Shown here piece after piece: positions 21,348 through 30,209 of a stretch of 64,000 bases of DNA. Source of the stretch: Paenisporosarcina indica (GTDB lineage: Bacteria; Bacillota; Bacilli; Bacillales_A; Planococcaceae); assembly GCF_001939075.1 (NCBI RefSeq), contig NZ_MPTA01000006.1, forward strand, positions 124,001 through 188,000, in the 5' to 3' direction. Under the pieces are notes generated by a model, which saw nothing but the letters and a program-made list of their open reading frames with translations, was not told where the DNA came from and made no database searches. Each line of letters starts with the position of its first letter. The stretch's first letter is position 1. Position numbers and translations under genes: made by a program.

Positions 21348-21677
21348 TTATTTTCTCATTAATTTTTGTATGGTAACTAATAATTCATCTAACACTTCTT
21401 CATCGCCTTCAGCTAATCGATCTACAACGCAACCCTTTAAATGTCCTTGTAAAAGCACTTTGGCTACACTGTTTAAAGCTGACTGAGTGGCAGAAAGCTG
21501 AGTAATAATATCATCGCAATAAATATCTTTATCCACCATACCCTTAATTCCGCGAATTTGACCTTCGATACGGTTTAATCGATTAACTAAGTCTTTTTTA
21601 ACGGATTCAGGATGATGACTCTTTCTACAAGACGTTTCCGAGACCGGTAGATTTAATTCTTCCGCAATATGATCCAT
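21348..21677 (-). CDS. csoR: Copper-sensing repressor CsoR
   Basis: A 109-aa all-helical DUF156 regulator. The Cu(I) ligands fit the C-H-C pattern: Cys in DIYCDDIITQL, then His and Cys in GHLKGCVVD. DNA is released on copper binding. The gene heads the operon, with GGAGG seven bases before the ATG. A box for its own product lies between the -35 and -10 of its promoter. Confidence 0.94.
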   Translation of the reverse strand: MDHIAEELNLPVSETSCRKSHHPESVKKDLVNRLNRIEGQIRGIKGMVDKDIYCDDIITQLSATQSALNSVAKVLLQGHLKGCVVDRLAEGDEEVLDELLVTIQKLMRK

Positions 21678-21706
21678 CTTTCAGCCTCCACATTCATATT
21701 GCATTC

Positions 21707-21736
21707 ATTGTAATGTACCTAGTGGGGGTATGTAAA
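21707..21736 (-). promoter_or_regulatory. csoR-copZ promoter with embedded CsoR operator
   Basis: On the minus strand TTTACA (21736-21731), 18-base spacer, TACAAT (21712-21707). The spacer contains the box TACCTAGTGGGGGTA (plus-strand reading, 21716-21730), a GC-rich pseudo-palindrome of the CsoR type, so repressor binding would block polymerase. Confidence 0.75.
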
Positions 21737-21815
21737 GAATAAGGATTCGTTTTACTGAAGTTTTCCACTTCAACTATTCTGTTCACTTACATCAGTATTA
21801 TTACATATAGAAATT

Positions 21816-21852
21816 AAAAAAGGTCATTCCCCTCAAGTGAGCGGAATGACCT
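21816..21852 (-). terminator. Terminator of the yrrT-luxS-mccA-mccB operon
   Basis: GGTCATTCC / GGAATGACC with a 12-base loop, followed on the minus strand by six Ts, 12 bases after the mccB stop. Confidence 0.88.
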
Positions 21853-21863
21853 TAACGAAATTA

Positions 21864-23000
21864 TTATTTAGCTAACCCTTGTTCTAAGTCTTCTAGTAAG
21901 TCTTCTACATCTTCAATACCAACGGAAATTCGCACCAATCCATCTAAAATACCGAGTTCTTGGCGGCGATCTGCCGGAATTGACGCGTGCGTCATTCTCG
22001 CAGGAACCGAAATCAAGCTTTCTACTGCACCTAAACTTTCAGCAAGTGTAAAGTATTTCAATTTTTTTAATAATTGATCCGCTTTTTCAGTGCTACCCAC
22101 GTCAAATGAAATCATTCCACCAAATCCAGTGGTTTGTTTTTTCATGATTTCGTGGCCAACATGTGTTTCTAAACCAGGATAATACACTTTGCCAACTTGA
22201 TCATGTGCAACCAAGAAATCAGCAATGCGTTTCGCACTCGCATTCGTTTCTTCCATACGAATACCTAGTGTTTTCAATCCGCGAATTAATAACCAAGAAT
22301 CTTGTGGCCCCAAAATCGCACCGACTGAATTTTGCACGAAATGTAAGTCTTTCGCTAACTCTTCAGTAGCGACTACCACTAATCCAGCAACGACATCACT
22401 ATGTCCACCGATGTATTTTGTTGCACTATGCAACACGATATCAGCACCCAGTGACAGTGGTTGTTGCAAGTAAGGTGTCATAAACGTATTATCGACGATC
22501 GTTAACAAGCCTTTTGATTTCGCTAATTTTGCGATTTCTGCTATATCCGTTACTTTCAATAAAGGATTCGTTGGAGACTCGATAAATACGGCTTTCGTGT
22601 TTTTTTGAATGGCCGCTTCAAATTCAGCAGCATTTGAAGAATCTACAAACGTTGATTCGATACCAAATCGATTCAACACTTTTGTCATGACACGGTAAGT
22701 ACCACCGTACACATCATCCGTCATGACAATGTGGTCGCCAGCATTGAATAACATCATAACTGAACTAATTGCTGCCATGCCCGAACCAAACGCAAAACCA
22801 GCATGACCACCTTCTAAATCACTAATTAATACTTCAAGTGCATGACGAGTCGGGTTACCTGTGCGTGAATATTCATAACCACGGAAATCTCCTACTGCAT
22901 CTTGTTTATACGTACTAGTTTGGTAAATAGGGGTGGACACAGCTCCAGTTGTCTCATCCCCGACGATTCCTGCGTGAATTAATTTCGTTTTTGGTCTCAT
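21864..23000 (-). CDS. mccB: Cystathionine gamma-lyase / homocysteine gamma-lyase
   Basis: A 378-aa PLP enzyme of the Cys/Met metabolism family. The PLP lysine lies in the motif VLHSATKYIGGHSDVVAG; substrate-site residues occur in the N-terminal YSRTGNPTR and in ESLGAVESL. In B. subtilis MccB (YrhB) converts cystathionine to cysteine, and it follows mccA there too. Cystathionine gamma-synthase or beta-lyase activities cannot be excluded from sequence, but operon context favours reverse transsulfuration. Confidence 0.9.
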   Translation of the reverse strand: MRPKTKLIHAGIVGDETTGAVSTPIYQTSTYKQDAVGDFRGYEYSRTGNPTRHALEVLISDLEGGHAGFAFGSGMAAISSVMMLFNAGDHIVMTDDVYGGTYRVMTKVLNRFGIESTFVDSSNAAEFEAAIQKNTKAVFIESPTNPLLKVTDIAEIAKLAKSKGLLTIVDNTFMTPYLQQPLSLGADIVLHSATKYIGGHSDVVAGLVVVATEELAKDLHFVQNSVGAILGPQDSWLLIRGLKTLGIRMEETNASAKRIADFLVAHDQVGKVYYPGLETHVGHEIMKKQTTGFGGMISFDVGSTEKADQLLKKLKYFTLAESLGAVESLISVPARMTHASIPADRRQELGILDGLVRISVGIEDVEDLLEDLEQGLAK

Positions 23001-23005
23001 ATCGA

Positions 23006-23935
23006 TTAATCCTCCTTCAATAATTCATAAACATTTTGACTTAAATAGCGTTCACTTGAATCTGCAAAAATGGTCACGATATGACTGCCTGGCTTCGCAA
23101 CTTTTGCTTCCTCCAACGCAGCATAAAATGCCGCGCCAGAAGAACTTCCAACCAGTAGGCCTTCTTCTTTAGCCAACTGGCGCAATTGATGAAAGGCGTT
23201 TTTGTCAGTAACCGTATGAATCGCATTAAAATATGCTCGATCCATATAACCAGGTAAAAATTCCATGCCTATACCTTCTGTATAGTGGGAACCAGGTGCT
23301 CCACCATTCAATATCGAGCCTTCTGGTTCTACAATGACGGTTTTAATATCTGCTTTTTGACTGATTAAATACTTTGCCGTTCCCATAAATGTACCACCTG
23401 AACCTGCTCCAGCCACGAAGACGTCAATTTGACCATCTAAGTCGCGCCATAATTCCGGTCCTAATGTGTGAACATATGTTTCTGGGTTAGCAGGATTTGA
23501 AAACTGAGCAGGCGAGAAAGCCCCAGGGGTTTCGTTTACAAGTTCCACTGCTTTTTCAATGGCCCCTTTGATACCTAGCTCAGTCGGTGTGTTAATGATT
23601 TCCGCACCAAGAGCACGCATCAAAGTTTGTTTTTCCACACTGAATTTTTCTGGGACCACAAATTTAACCGTGTAGCCTTTACCAATTGCGGCTAAAGCCA
23701 CACCAATGCCCGTGTTTCCAGCTGTTGGTTCAATGATTGTTCCACCTGGCTGTAGCTTTCCGGATTCTTCTGCATCTTTTATTAAAGATATTCCTAAACG
23801 ATCCTTCACACTGCCCCCTGGATTCATAAACTCAAGTTTCGCAAAGATACGGCAGTCGTTTGGGATATTTATATTGTTGATTTCAACGACTGGTGTGTTA
23901 CCAATCAATTCATGAACGCTTCCGTAAACTTTCAT
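23006..23935 (-). CDS. mccA: Cystathionine beta-synthase-type enzyme (O-acetylserine-dependent)
   Basis: A 309-aa fold-type-II PLP enzyme. It has ELIGNTPVVE near the N-terminus, the PLP lysine in NPGGSVKDRLG, the substrate-binding PTAGNTGIG loop and the phosphate-binding GSGGTFMG. In B. subtilis MccA (YrhA) makes cystathionine from homocysteine and O-acetylserine. The ATG at 23935 overlaps the luxS stop as TAATG; a longer frame upstream overlaps luxS and is rejected. It differs from plain CysK mainly by context. Confidence 0.9.
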   Translation of the reverse strand: MKVYGSVHELIGNTPVVEINNINIPNDCRIFAKLEFMNPGGSVKDRLGISLIKDAEESGKLQPGGTIIEPTAGNTGIGVALAAIGKGYTVKFVVPEKFSVEKQTLMRALGAEIINTPTELGIKGAIEKAVELVNETPGAFSPAQFSNPANPETYVHTLGPELWRDLDGQIDVFVAGAGSGGTFMGTAKYLISQKADIKTVIVEPEGSILNGGAPGSHYTEGIGMEFLPGYMDRAYFNAIHTVTDKNAFHQLRQLAKEEGLLVGSSSGAAFYAALEEAKVAKPGSHIVTIFADSSERYLSQNVYELLKED

Positions 23936-24405
23936 TATGCTTCCTCTACAAATACCGTACGCCATTCATCTTTCTTAGAAAGCATCTCGCGGGCAATTTC
24001 TTTTGCGCCTTCTAAACTATGGCTTGCAGCCCAGCCACATTGAACTTCATTACATGCTGGAACTTCCGTTGCTTGAAGAACATCATCAAGCGTTTTTTCT
24101 AAAACCGTTAAAATTTCATCATAGTTATCGTGGTTAATGACAGCTAAATAAAATCCAGTTTGACATCCCATAGGACTCATATCTACTACATGGTCCGTAT
24201 GATTGCGAATATTTTCTGCCATCAAATGTTCAAGGGAATGCAGACCCGGCATTTCCATATGTTCTTTATTTGGTTGTTTAAAACGTATATCATACTTTAA
24301 TATTTCGTCACCTTTTATTCCTTGTTTACGCCCAGCAAGTCGTACAAATGGTGCTACCACTTTTGTATGATCTAAGTTAAAGCTTTCAACATTCATTTGT
24401 TTCAT
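23935..24405 (-). CDS. luxS: S-ribosylhomocysteine lyase LuxS
   Basis: A 156-aa metalloenzyme that splits S-ribosylhomocysteine into homocysteine and DPD, the precursor of autoinducer-2. Metal ligands H56 and H60 are in HSLEH with the catalytic E59, C81 is the catalytic cysteine in SPMGCQTG, and C123 is the third ligand. The ATG at 24405 is eight bases after AAGGAG. It stands between yrrT and mccA, where B. subtilis has mtnN, so it feeds homocysteine straight to MccA-MccB. Confidence 0.95.
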   Translation of the reverse strand: MKQMNVESFNLDHTKVVAPFVRLAGRKQGIKGDEILKYDIRFKQPNKEHMEMPGLHSLEHLMAENIRNHTDHVVDMSPMGCQTGFYLAVINHDNYDEILTVLEKTLDDVLQATEVPACNEVQCGWAASHSLEGAKEIAREMLSKKDEWRTVFVEEA

Positions 24406-24417
24406 GTTTAACACTCC

Positions 24418-25053
24418 TTATTTTCTAGTCGCATCCATTAACCAAACATAATCATTCATTCGGACAAATTCAACTTCAAACCCTGCATCTTCAAATAAAC
24501 CGCTTAGAACGGGAATCGTCGTGTAATATTCACGTTCCAAATCATCAGCTACGTTATGATATCCGCGTGAACGTTCTTTATCGATTTGTGCTTGTTTCGC
24601 TTCTTCAGTTGTAAAAACCGTGTCTGCAAACACCACTTTTCCACCTTTTGATAAGAGACTGGCATATTTCATCAGTGCATTTCCTTTTTCAACATCTGTT
24701 AAATGATGAAATACATACGTACTAACAAACGTGTCAATACTTTCAGGTGCGTCAAACGCTAATAAATCGCCATCTAGCAATATTAGGTTTGGAAATCGTT
24801 CTGCCGTTACTTTACGCATCGCTTTATTGGGTTCAAACCCTATTACATGATATGCCGCATCTATTAATTTCGACGTTAAGTTGCCAGTTCCTGTTCCAAA
24901 TTCAACAACCGTACCAAAAGATTTTTCAGTAACGGTAGATAAGATTTCTTCATATCTATCAAAGACATCACGATATTCTGGATCTTTTCCAGAAACAGAT
25001 GCATCGTATGACTCTGCCCACTCGTCAAAAATTTCTACGAATTCGCGTCCCAT
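24418..25053 (-). CDS. yrrT: SAM-dependent methyltransferase (YrrT-like)
   Basis: A 211-aa class I methyltransferase: motif I VVEFGTGTGNLT near residues 47-58, acidic loop GFEPNKAM, and TYVFHHLTD near 115. In B. subtilis yrrT heads the mtnN-mccA-mccB operon under CymR control; its substrate is not established. AAAGGGG lies eight bases before the ATG. A TATAAT -10 element is visible on the minus strand at 25076-25071, with TTGGAATA just upstream, but no strong -35 was found and no CymR box could be confirmed. Confidence 0.87.
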   Translation of the reverse strand: MGREFVEIFDEWAESYDASVSGKDPEYRDVFDRYEEILSTVTEKSFGTVVEFGTGTGNLTSKLIDAAYHVIGFEPNKAMRKVTAERFPNLILLDGDLLAFDAPESIDTFVSTYVFHHLTDVEKGNALMKYASLLSKGGKVVFADTVFTTEEAKQAQIDKERSRGYHNVADDLEREYYTTIPVLSGLFEDAGFEVEFVRMNDYVWLMDATRK

Positions 25054-25161
25054 AATAAATTCCCCTTTTAATTATATACTATTCCAACTTGTTTACTTGG
25101 TAATAGGTTAACAGAGTTATTTATATCACATTTTCCGTAAAAGTTCTAGTGATTAACATAA

Positions 25162-25224
25162 GGAAAGCGCAAAAAGCCACTCTAGCCTAAAGCTCAGGTA
25201 CAGGCTGACGCTTGGAGCTAGACA
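25162..25224 (+). repeat. Shortened copy C of the structured dispersed repeat
   Basis: Shares GGAAAGCGC, AGCCACTCTAGCC, GACGCTTGGAGCTAGACAT with copies A and B but lacks most of the interior. AGCCT / AGGCT can still pair. Confidence 0.7.
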
Positions 25225-25373
25225 TAATAACAACGGAAATTATAGGCTTTCTTATCTTTCAAGAAAAAACAGGTAAAGTGCGTCCGGCCCTTTAGTTATA
25301 GAGGTAATCACTGAATCATAAAAGGTTGTTGGTCGCTTTGGCCTTACTGCTACACTCATGGTCTACTGATTTA

Positions 25374-25417
25374 AAAAAGGGTGGGCAATGACTTCGTCAT
25401 TTCGCCCACCCTCTTTT
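25374..25417. terminator. Bidirectional-looking terminator
   Basis: AGGGTGGGC-A-ATGAC / GTCAT-TTC-GCCCACCCT with an A-run before and TCTTTTCTT after. It follows the short possible gene at 25426. Confidence 0.78.
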
Positions 25418-25425
25418 CTTACAGA

Positions 25426-25635
25426 CTATCCTGCGGCGGGTGTACGTCCGTCGCTCCCTTGTTTCCTCAATATGAACAGTGATTTTAATTTTGGTAACGA
25501 AAGAATAGATGCCTTCCTATAACAATCAATCGGTCGAAGATGAAATTTTGACCTCCCACTACTTTCTTTATTCAAATGCTTTACATTAATATGACACTGT
25601 AGTATTTCCTTCATAAACTGCACTGAATTAGGCAT
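25426..25635 (-). CDS. Doubtful short open frame (69 codons) ending at a terminator
   Basis: An open frame with ATG and only a weak ribosome site (TTAGGA, 11 bases away). The predicted product is basic and lacks recognisable motifs, and its composition is not convincing. It directly precedes the terminator at 25374 and follows the repeat at 25659, so it may be a decayed gene remnant. The whole 834-base gap 25054-25887 contains only this, two repeats and the terminator. Confidence 0.22.
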   Translation of the reverse strand: MPNSVQFMKEILQCHINVKHLNKESSGRSKFHLRPIDCYRKASILSLPKLKSLFILRKQGSDGRTPAAG

Positions 25636-25658
25636 TTGCTATATTCCTAAGCAGAACC

Positions 25659-25860
25659 AGCGTAGGCGCCTTTCTAGTGGTAGCCGGAGCGAGAAGACTG
25701 GCAGTGATCTTCTGCCTGGCTTCTCGCGGGAGGCATCCACAAAGCGCCGCAGCGTTATTCAAGGGAATACTTAATCCAGTCTTGTAATGATGAACTTTTT
25801 AAGTGTCCTATTTAGAGTAGGAAGAGCTTTGAGCACTGGTTCCTGGTAGTCTCAAATTTC
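25659..25860. repeat. ~200-bp dispersed repeat, copy 2 (partner at 4028)
   Basis: The part from 25704 to 25860 matches 4028-4190. This copy keeps an extra 5' arm, so a large hairpin is possible: GCGAGAAG / CTTCTCGC and GGCAG / CTGCC around the loop TGATCTT, with outer GGCGCC / GGCGC-type arms. The copy at 4028 lacks the left arm. Confidence 0.75.
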
Positions 25861-25887
25861 ACCTTATATTATAAAACCTCATCCACA

Positions 25888-26436
25888 TTACGTGAAAGAG
25901 GCATCTTCTGAGAGAAAGCGAATCTCATAAAACATCAGCTCTAAATCTGTAAGCTTTTCAATTTGTAATTCCCGGAACCTTCTTTTGCCAAGACGTTTAT
26001 CCCAAATCGTCATCGAGCGAATAAAAATGTGTTCGTGGACTCTCGCTTCTTCAAAAGGTAGATTTAAGTAGTCGAACAATGCATTTTTCATTTCCCAAGA
26101 AGGATAGACACCATGCATTCTCACAATTTCTTCTGCATCATCACTTGATCTGTGAAGGCTTTTCACTTCTTCGGATTCAAGTAATTCACATAGCGGCATG
26201 TGCCATGGGATAGGTTTGATTTCTCTTTCTTTAATAAGATTCTCATATACTTGATTGGATTTCACTTCAAATCCCAGATCAGAAAACCTGAATAATTCAA
26301 CTCCATCCAAGGTAACCCACAAAATACTTTTTTGATCATGCGTTTTCCGATGAACAGTTAAATAAAATTGTAAGCGTCCATTCAATGATTCGCAAAGTTT
26401 CGATTCACTTAGCTGCTTCAGTTTGGACCACTTCAT
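25888..26436 (-). CDS. SF0329-family protein
   Basis: A ~182-aa soluble protein beginning MKWSKLKQLSESKLCESLNGR, followed by a beta-rich segment (LWVTLDGVELFRFSD), which I associate with the uncharacterised SF0329 family. The chosen ATG overlaps the upstream acetyltransferase stop as ATGA, so the two are coupled. No catalytic motif is visible and the function is unknown. Confidence 0.65.
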   Translation of the reverse strand: MKWSKLKQLSESKLCESLNGRLQFYLTVHRKTHDQKSILWVTLDGVELFRFSDLGFEVKSNQVYENLIKEREIKPIPWHMPLCELLESEEVKSLHRSSDDAEEIVRMHGVYPSWEMKNALFDYLNLPFEEARVHEHIFIRSMTIWDKRLGKRRFRELQIEKLTDLELMFYEIRFLSEDASFT

Positions 26437-26969
26437 CGGGATTCCCACTCTTCACGCAAAATCCCCATGCGTATGGAGTCGTAATACTGTCCATTATAAT
26501 ATCGAACTTTCCGAATGCGCGCTTCCATGGTCATACCAAGTTTCTCGCCGACTCGGACCATTCGTTCATTACCAGACCAAGTTGTATAACCAACCCGTAC
26601 CAGTGGCATCGTTTTAAATAAACGATTGATCCACTGAGTCAATGCCTCAGTTCCGTAACCCCCGCTCCAATACTGCGGTTTGTATATGACAATCCCCATC
26701 TCTAACCATAAAGAAGTTTCATGTTCCCAATAATACGTAACCATTCCAATAAGCTCATCGTTCACTTCAATTGCCAGTACATCTTTTGCCTGTAAATAAC
26801 GTTCTTTATTCTTCAAAAATTCTTCAAACGTCTTGGGTGCATGCGGAAAGTAAGGTGCGTCCCACTTTTTCCATTCGGGACTTTCCTCTTTCATGCTCAT
26901 TTCCCAGAGTGTATATAAATCATCTTCAAAATAAGGTCGTAAGCGGACCTGTGTCTTTATATCGTTCAA
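26433..26969 (-). CDS. GNAT-family N-acetyltransferase (RimJ/RimL type)
   Basis: A 178-aa acetyl-CoA-dependent acetyltransferase. The N-terminal VRLRPYFEDDLYTLWEMS is typical of the RimL-like subgroup; the acetyl-CoA loop region YWSGGYGTEALTQWIN is near residues 110-125, followed by VRVGEKLGMTMEARIRK. The start is TTG at 26969 with AAGGCGG upstream; no ATG fits. It lies 12 bases after the S9 peptidase gene. The acceptor amine is unknown. Confidence 0.85.
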   Translation of the reverse strand: MNDIKTQVRLRPYFEDDLYTLWEMSMKEESPEWKKWDAPYFPHAPKTFEEFLKNKERYLQAKDVLAIEVNDELIGMVTYYWEHETSLWLEMGIVIYKPQYWSGGYGTEALTQWINRLFKTMPLVRVGYTTWSGNERMVRVGEKLGMTMEARIRKVRYYNGQYYDSIRMGILREEWESR

Positions 26970-26981
26970 TAATTTCCCGCC

Positions 26982-28955
26982 TTATAAATATTGATTAAAC
27001 CATCCCGTAATCTGTTCAAGACGTGCATAACGTAAATTCGGAAGGCCCGTACGCGACAGGTTATGGTCAGCATCAGGGAATCGAACAAAGCTCGTCTCTT
27101 TCTTCATTTGTTTCAACGTAATATAGAGTTGCTCAGCTTGTTCAATTGGGCACCGGAAGTCTTTTTCACTATGCAAAATGAGAAGAGGTGTTTCTACGTT
27201 TTTAGCATACTTAAGTGGTGAATGTTGCCATAACTTTTCAACATCCGTCATATCCGCTCCAATTTGCCAATCACTGAAATAGTATCCAATATCAGAAACA
27301 CCAAGGAAACTTACCCAGTTCGAAATCGAACGTTGTGTAACTGCAGCCTTAAATCGATTGTTATGACCAACAATCCAGTTCGTCATAAATCCACCATAAC
27401 TACCTCCCGTTACACCCAAACGATTTTCATCAATCCAAGAATGTTCAGCGATGACATGATCCACACCAGCCATAATATCTTCATAATCTCCGCCACCATA
27501 ATCACCACGGACATCATCCACAAACTGTTGACTGTAGCCATGACTGCCTCGAGGATTTACATATAAAACACCATAGCCTTGAGCAGCTAGTAATTGCATC
27601 TCATGGAAGAAAGTATTAGCGAACATCGCATGAGGGCCCCCATGAATATCTACGATTAAAGGATATTGTTCACCTTCTACAAATCCTGCAGGTTTCAGCA
27701 ACCATCCATGCACGTCCCAGTTTTTAGCGCCTTTGTAGATAATCGTATCTGGTTGAACAAGATCTACTTCTTTTTCAAATTCTTCATTGAATGTTGTCAA
27801 AGCTTTCCGTTCACCTGTTGCAATCGTCTGTAAATATAGTTCCCCAATATGTGTGGGATTCGATACGGTGAGTAGTGCAAATTCGCCCGTCTTCGCCACA
27901 TCATACCCATATACATGTTCATCTTCACCTGTCGCAGGATACATTTCACCTTCAACAGAAGCTGCATATAAACGTACATCACCCATGACGGATACTTGGA
28001 AATATAAATGATTATCCTTTGTCCAAACGACATCCGGGGCACTAGCACCTTGTTGGTGATCTGCCACGACATAATCCCCGACGGGTGCATCAAGACCTTC
28101 CGTAAGAATTTGACGGAATCCAGCTTCTATATCGTACACGTACAGTTCTGTATGCGTCGCATTCCGATAAGCACTTTCACTTCCGACAAATGCTAGTAAC
28201 TTATCATCACCAGAAAAGGCTGCCCCTCCAAAATAGCCATCCTCTTCTATAATCGTGGTTTCTTCTTTTGATTCTACGTTAGCCAAATACAATGCCTGAC
28301 TGAATTCAAAGTCTTGATTCTCGGAACGATTTACACTGAACACGATGTTTCTCCCATCATGTGAGACAGCTTGTAAACCATATTGATGGTTTCCTTCTGT
28401 AAACTGTGTGACTTCATTCGTATCAAGATTAATAAAACCAATATGTTTAAAGGTATCTTGTGGAAGTAAACCGATACCATCCATTTTATATTTCATCTTA
28501 TCGACTACTACAGGTTCAGGTTTTTTCTTTTCATCTTGATCTGGCTCGTCTGTGAAACTTTTCCCATCTTTCACAGAAGCGGAAAACCATATTTTCTTGC
28601 CACAGGGCGACCACAAAAAGCTGCTAACCCCTTTATCAAATGTTGTAATTTTCCGGGATTCCCCACCTTTTGTTGATAGGATATACAGTTGATTTTTCTC
28701 ATCACGAGAAGATAGGAATGCCAGTTGCTTGCCGTCAGCTGAATATGCTGGCGCAGACACCTTCTCTTTTCCATGCGTCCATTGCGTAACCTCGTTTGAT
28801 TCTAAATCCACATGCCACAAATTTGCTTGATATGTATTTTCTTTGTCATCCATATGTGTTCGTACGAATACCGCTTCTTTTTGATTAGGTGCCAAAACTG
28901 GTTGAGTAACCGATACCAATTTACTTAAATCTTCAATTGTTAACTTTCTAGTCAT
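26982..28955 (-). CDS. S9-family prolyl oligopeptidase-like peptidase (YuxL-like)
   Basis: A 657-aa serine peptidase with an N-terminal beta-propeller (residues ~1-390) and a C-terminal alpha/beta hydrolase domain. The nucleophile Ser lies in GGSYGGF, the Asp in HSEKDFRCP and the His in DADHNLSR near the C-terminus. It matches B. subtilis YuxL in length and architecture; acylaminoacyl-peptidase activity is the usual annotation. There is no signal peptide. AAGGAGG is seven bases before the ATG. It heads an operon with the acetyltransferase and SF0329 genes. Confidence 0.93.
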   Translation of the reverse strand: MTRKLTIEDLSKLVSVTQPVLAPNQKEAVFVRTHMDDKENTYQANLWHVDLESNEVTQWTHGKEKVSAPAYSADGKQLAFLSSRDEKNQLYILSTKGGESRKITTFDKGVSSFLWSPCGKKIWFSASVKDGKSFTDEPDQDEKKKPEPVVVDKMKYKMDGIGLLPQDTFKHIGFINLDTNEVTQFTEGNHQYGLQAVSHDGRNIVFSVNRSENQDFEFSQALYLANVESKEETTIIEEDGYFGGAAFSGDDKLLAFVGSESAYRNATHTELYVYDIEAGFRQILTEGLDAPVGDYVVADHQQGASAPDVVWTKDNHLYFQVSVMGDVRLYAASVEGEMYPATGEDEHVYGYDVAKTGEFALLTVSNPTHIGELYLQTIATGERKALTTFNEEFEKEVDLVQPDTIIYKGAKNWDVHGWLLKPAGFVEGEQYPLIVDIHGGPHAMFANTFFHEMQLLAAQGYGVLYVNPRGSHGYSQQFVDDVRGDYGGGDYEDIMAGVDHVIAEHSWIDENRLGVTGGSYGGFMTNWIVGHNNRFKAAVTQRSISNWVSFLGVSDIGYYFSDWQIGADMTDVEKLWQHSPLKYAKNVETPLLILHSEKDFRCPIEQAEQLYITLKQMKKETSFVRFPDADHNLSRTGLPNLRYARLEQITGWFNQYL

Positions 28956-29261
28956 ATGTGTTCCTCCTTAGTTACCTTCCTCTTTCTATTTCGACACCCG
29001 TAAGAATTTCCCTTTAATTTTAAGCATGAATTTCCTTTCTTCTTTTAAATTTGATTGGGGCTTGGAAACCGTCTTTCGTTCATCGATTAAAACCTACTTC
29101 TGATACTATCGGTGACTGGCTGTAGTGTCAGGTTTAGCATCGCATTATCCCTCCCTAATCCAACCTTTGGGAGAACATGTTAAACGAATTAAAAAATGAT
29201 TAATTAACGAGGTGTATGAACATATTAAGCTTAGTTTCAATAAATATTTGGAGGTTTTACT
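28956..29261. other. Divergent intergenic region, nothing recognised
   Basis: A 306-base gap between the S9 peptidase (minus) and the gene at 29262 (plus). It must hold both promoters, but I see no convincing -35/-10 pair, riboswitch or repeat. Confidence 0.5.
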
Positions 29262-29951
29262 ATGGAACCAATAGAAAGAGTAAAAACTGCTGCTATTTCA
29301 TTGGCAAGTGACTTAAAGGTACAAGCATTTGGTGGTGGGGAAAAACCCGTTGAAACTATTGTAGATATGGACACGGTTCAAACGCTTATAAGTGATTGGA
29401 ATGCTATGTCAAAGAAAGCTGCAAATTCTACAATTGAACAATACGGACCTCCAAATGAAGCGATTCAAAGTAGATTGATTTGGTATAACAATGGACCGTG
29501 GAAAAGAACGATTGTCTTTCGCGATGAAATTCCACACGATTTTCCACAACCCCATACCGATGTAATCGAGAATTTTATTAATTACCGGGTACCGCCCGAA
29601 ATGTTCAGTGAACTGGCGAAGTTTGATGGAAGTGTCATTGTTGAAAGAACAAAAGGAGAAGTATCGTCCCGATGTGATATGGAAGCTGCAAACATCATTG
29701 CCCTTAACTTAATGAATGACATTGTGACAGGAAAGCTAGACGCCGTAAAAGCTCGTGAAATCTGTTGTGAAGTTACCTCGGCTTTTATTATGAATAGAAC
29801 AGCACCTTATGCTGAGGCACTTCAATTCAATGTTGCAACAGAGGAAACAAAGGATACTGACCAAGTAATGATTGCTGGCGCAATGGTTGATCAGGTTTTT
29901 AAAAAAGTGAACGATTTATTCGAAGGAAACGTAAATAATCAAGTAAATTAA
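29262..29951 (+). CDS. Conserved protein of unknown function
   Basis: A 229-aa soluble protein that I cannot name. It has the distinctive stretch YGPPNEAIQSRLIWYNNGPWKRTIVFRDE near residues 65-93 followed by FPQPHTDVIENFINYRVPPE, which I recall from uncharacterised proteins in distant phyla as well. The rest is helical with no transmembrane segment and no cofactor motif. The ribosome site GGAGG is well placed. It is followed at 259 bases by the Rieske oxidoreductase gene, and shared stress-linked expression is only inferred. Confidence 0.75.
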   Translation: MEPIERVKTAAISLASDLKVQAFGGGEKPVETIVDMDTVQTLISDWNAMSKKAANSTIEQYGPPNEAIQSRLIWYNNGPWKRTIVFRDEIPHDFPQPHTDVIENFINYRVPPEMFSELAKFDGSVIVERTKGEVSSRCDMEAANIIALNLMNDIVTGKLDAVKAREICCEVTSAFIMNRTAPYAEALQFNVATEETKDTDQVMIAGAMVDQVFKKVNDLFEGNVNNQVN

Positions 29952-29966
29952 AAGCTATACAAGATT

Positions 29967-30013
29967 AGGAACCCGAGAAAATCTGTAAAAACAGCCATTT
30001 CTCGGGTTCCCTA
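29967..30013 (+). terminator. Hairpin after the unknown gene
   Basis: GGAACCCGAGAAA / TTTCTCGGGTTCC, strong stem; the T-run is weak (CCCTACTTGTTGTT). Confidence 0.6.
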
Positions 30014-30066
30014 CTTGTTGTTATTAATAATGTTGAAGAGTAAGACAAGAAAAACGAATAAACACA

Positions 30067-30109
30067 CGATAAAAATGAATTCGGAGTTCGAAATTCTTTC
30101 ATTTTATCG
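30067..30109. repeat. Inverted repeat upstream of the Rieske oxidoreductase
   Basis: CGATAAAAATGAA and TTCATTTTATCG face each other (one-base bulge) about 100-140 bases before the gene. It could be a terminator stem or an operator. Confidence 0.5.
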
Positions 30110-30209
30110 TTTTGTTGATGGGAATTTCACCTTATGAATCATTTAGGTATAGGGTTCTTTTTCATGATTAAGGGTAATAATGAAGAAATAACAACCTGGA
30201 GGGGATTTT

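Noticed and set aside
25054-25160. Leader of yrrT considered for an S-box or T-box riboswitch
   Set aside because: Too short between the -10 element and the start codon, and none of the conserved motifs or a terminator is present.
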